Part shown: positions 5,007 through 6,111 of the stretch, piece after piece
How positions within the stretch are numbered: position 1 is the stretch's first letter
How the letters are laid out: the number at the start of each line of letters is the position of its first letter
NCBI GenBank assembly: GCA_039588335.1
Contig: JBDGZZ010000261.1
Location: 1 to 6,111, forward strand
DNA from: G020351775 sp039588335
GTDB lineage: Bacteria; Gemmatimonadota; Gemmatimonadetes; Gemmatimonadales; GWC2-71-9
Reading direction: 5' to 3'
DNA length: 6,111 nt
Notes under the pieces: model-generated
Databases searched by the model: none
Seen by the model: the letters and a program-made list of their open reading frames with translations, nothing else
Told to the model about the DNA's origin: nothing
Program-made: the position numbers and the translations under genes

Positions 5007-5041
5007 CTCCTGATCGCGTCCTCGTAAAGCCGATCCATACG
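5007..5041 (-). repeat. Dispersed ~35-bp repeat, copy C (inverted)
   Basis: The reverse complement matches 1502-1537 at 32 of 36 positions with one gap. It is inverted relative to copies A and B, and ends 49 bp before the kinase start, so it occupies the kinase leader or promoter region. Confidence 0.85.
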
Positions 5042-5074
5042 GGGGCGAAGGTACAAGCCGCGCACCCTCCCTGT

Positions 5075-5080
5075 TATTCT
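5075..5080 (+). promoter_or_regulatory. Possible -10 box of the kinase gene; leaderless start suspected
   Basis: TATTCT lies 10 bp before ATG 5091. Any -35 element 17 bp upstream (TACAAG, 5052-5057) is poor. There is no Shine-Dalgarno sequence before the ATG (CCCGTCGTC precedes it), so transcription starting at or just before the ATG is plausible. This is weak evidence. Confidence 0.3.
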
Positions 5081-5090
5081 GCCCGTCGTC

Positions 5091-6111
5091 ATGTCCGATA
5101 CCTACGAAGCTCTGCGCGAAGCCCTGGCCGACACGTACGAGCTCGTGGAAGTGCTGGGTGCAGGGGGCATGGGAACGGTGTACCTGGCGCGGGACCGCAA
5201 GCACGGCCGTCAGGTCGCGCTGAAGACGATCCACCCGGAGCTGGCGACCACGCAGGTCAGCGACCGCTTCGAGCGCGAGATCCAGATCACCGCGAACTTC
5301 CAGCATCCCCACATCCTGCCGCTCTTGGACTCGGGGCTCGCGGGCGACACGCTCTACTACGTCATGCCCTACGTGGAGGGGGAGTCGCTGAGGGAACGGA
5401 TCGACACCGATGCCCCGCTGCCCGAGCGGGAGGTCCGGGAGATCGGCCGGCAGATCGGCGCCGCGCTCGAGTACGCCCACGAGCGCGAGCTCGTCCACCG
5501 GGACATCAAGCCCGAGAACATCCTGCTCGCAGGCGGCCAGGCGGTGCTCGCCGACTTCGGGATCTCCAAGGCCGTAGGAGAATCGGCCGAGACGGCCCTG
5601 ACCCGGAGCGGGGCCATGGTGGGGACCCCGGCCTACATGGCTCCCGAACAGTTCGGTGGTGAGGTGACGGGCCAGACCGACGTCTACGCCCTGGGGGCGG
5701 TGCTCTACGAGGCGGCCACGGGCAACAGGTGGCTGGTCGGTGCTACTACGGAGCAGGCGGAGTGGGGCGAGGTGAGCGCCGAGCTCCGATCGGCCCTCTC
5801 CGGAGCGCTGGACCCGGCGCCCGAGTCGAGGTGGAAGAACGCGGGTGCGCTCTGCCGGGCCCTCGAGCCCGAAGGCGTCGTGTACAGGGGCGTGCTCCAT
5901 GCACTCCGCCAGCGCTCGCTCTGGCAGGTGCTGGTCGGCTACGCGGTCGGATCGTGGCTCCTGCTGCTGCTGGCCGATCTGCTGACCCGCGTGATCGGTC
6001 TGCCCTCGTGGTTCGGGCCGGCGGTGCTGGTGGTGTTGGCGCTCGGCCTACCGGTGCTCGTGCTCACCTCGGTCGCGCAGTCGTGGCGGGAGTCGGTCCG
6101 GCCGGACCAGA
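5091..6111 (+). CDS. Membrane-anchored serine/threonine protein kinase (3' end outside window)
   Basis: The first 340 residues are visible and the frame is still open at the window end. A Hanks-type (PknB-like) kinase domain spans about residues 16-259: glycine loop GAGGMGTVYLAR (23-34), VALK with Lys45, helix-C glutamate near Glu63, catalytic loop HRDIKPEN (136-143, Asp138), DFG (155-157), activation-loop GTPAYMAPEQ (178-187) and DVYALG (197-202). All key residues are present, so an active kinase phosphorylating Ser/Thr is expected. Residues about 278-329 carry two transmembrane helices (QVLVGYAVGSWLLLLLADLL and PAVLVVLALGLPVLVL), which place the kinase at the cytoplasmic face; a sensor or TPR part probably follows beyond the window. 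The C-lobe after DVYALG is compact. ATG 5091 begins MSDTYEALREALADTYELVE, the usual short lead-in, though it has no ribosome binding site. A relic of a similar domain lies at 508-594. Confidence 0.96.
   Translation, partial: MSDTYEALREALADTYELVEVLGAGGMGTVYLARDRKHGRQVALKTIHPELATTQVSDRFEREIQITANFQHPHILPLLDSGLAGDTLYYVMPYVEGESLRERIDTDAPLPEREVREIGRQIGAALEYAHERELVHRDIKPENILLAGGQAVLADFGISKAVGESAETALTRSGAMVGTPAYMAPEQFGGEVTGQTDVYALGAVLYEAATGNRWLVGATTEQAEWGEVSAELRSALSGALDPAPESRWKNAGALCRALEPEGVVYRGVLHALRQRSLWQVLVGYAVGSWLLLLLADLLTRVIGLPSWFGPAVLVVLALGLPVLVLTSVAQSWRESVRPDQ

Noticed and set aside
4989..5900. 303-codon open frame on the minus strand
   Set aside because: It is antisense to the kinase gene, whose sense frame has every kinase motif; the long minus frame follows from high GC codon use.
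1..6111. CRISPR array, tRNA or rRNA genes
   Set aside because: The repeats are few and irregularly spaced, and no cloverleaf or rRNA-like sequence was noticed on either strand.

Overview
The window is GC-rich (by eye) and probably comes from a soil-type bacterium, most likely Gemmatimonadota or a relative. This rests on three things: serine/threonine kinases with a C-terminal membrane hairpin or TPR tail lying near each other at both window edges, the style of the tyrosine recombinase remnant, and GTG starts with few Shine-Dalgarno sites. It is an inference; no marker gene is present.

Layout. Positions 3-434 (+) are the 3' end of a TPR protein, probably the tail of a kinase that starts outside the window. 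Positions 508-594 (+) hold a kinase-domain fragment closely related to the intact kinase at the other end. An accessory segment follows, with all recognisable genes on the minus strand: a small lipoprotein (853-1212), then an apparent operon read from 3681 down to 1670 (phosphotransferase of the aminoglycoside-phosphotransferase family, then a GrpB-family protein, then a GNAT acetyltransferase), then an orphan FIMAH-like domain protein (3856-4194). Next on the plus strand is a broken tyrosine recombinase (4224-4656) with lost N-terminus and a frameshift. A structured 434-bp intergenic region leads to a membrane-anchored serine/threonine kinase (5091 to the window end).

The segment between the two kinase regions looks like a mosaic of transferred pieces. 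Two families of short non-coding repeats thread through it. One is a ~35-bp sequence with copies at 1502 and 3769 (direct, bracketing the three-gene module) and an inverted copy at 5007 just before the kinase. The other is a 21-bp hairpin repeat at 800, 1605 and 2186, each 30-45 bp past the stop codon of a minus-strand gene. With the recombinase remnant they suggest gene-cassette-like or module-wise mobility. I see no complete transposase, no active integrase, no CRISPR array, and no tRNA or rRNA gene. The phosphotransferase, GrpB and GNAT proteins are all group- or nucleotidyl-transferase-fold proteins and could form a small-molecule modification or resistance module; that joint role is inference.
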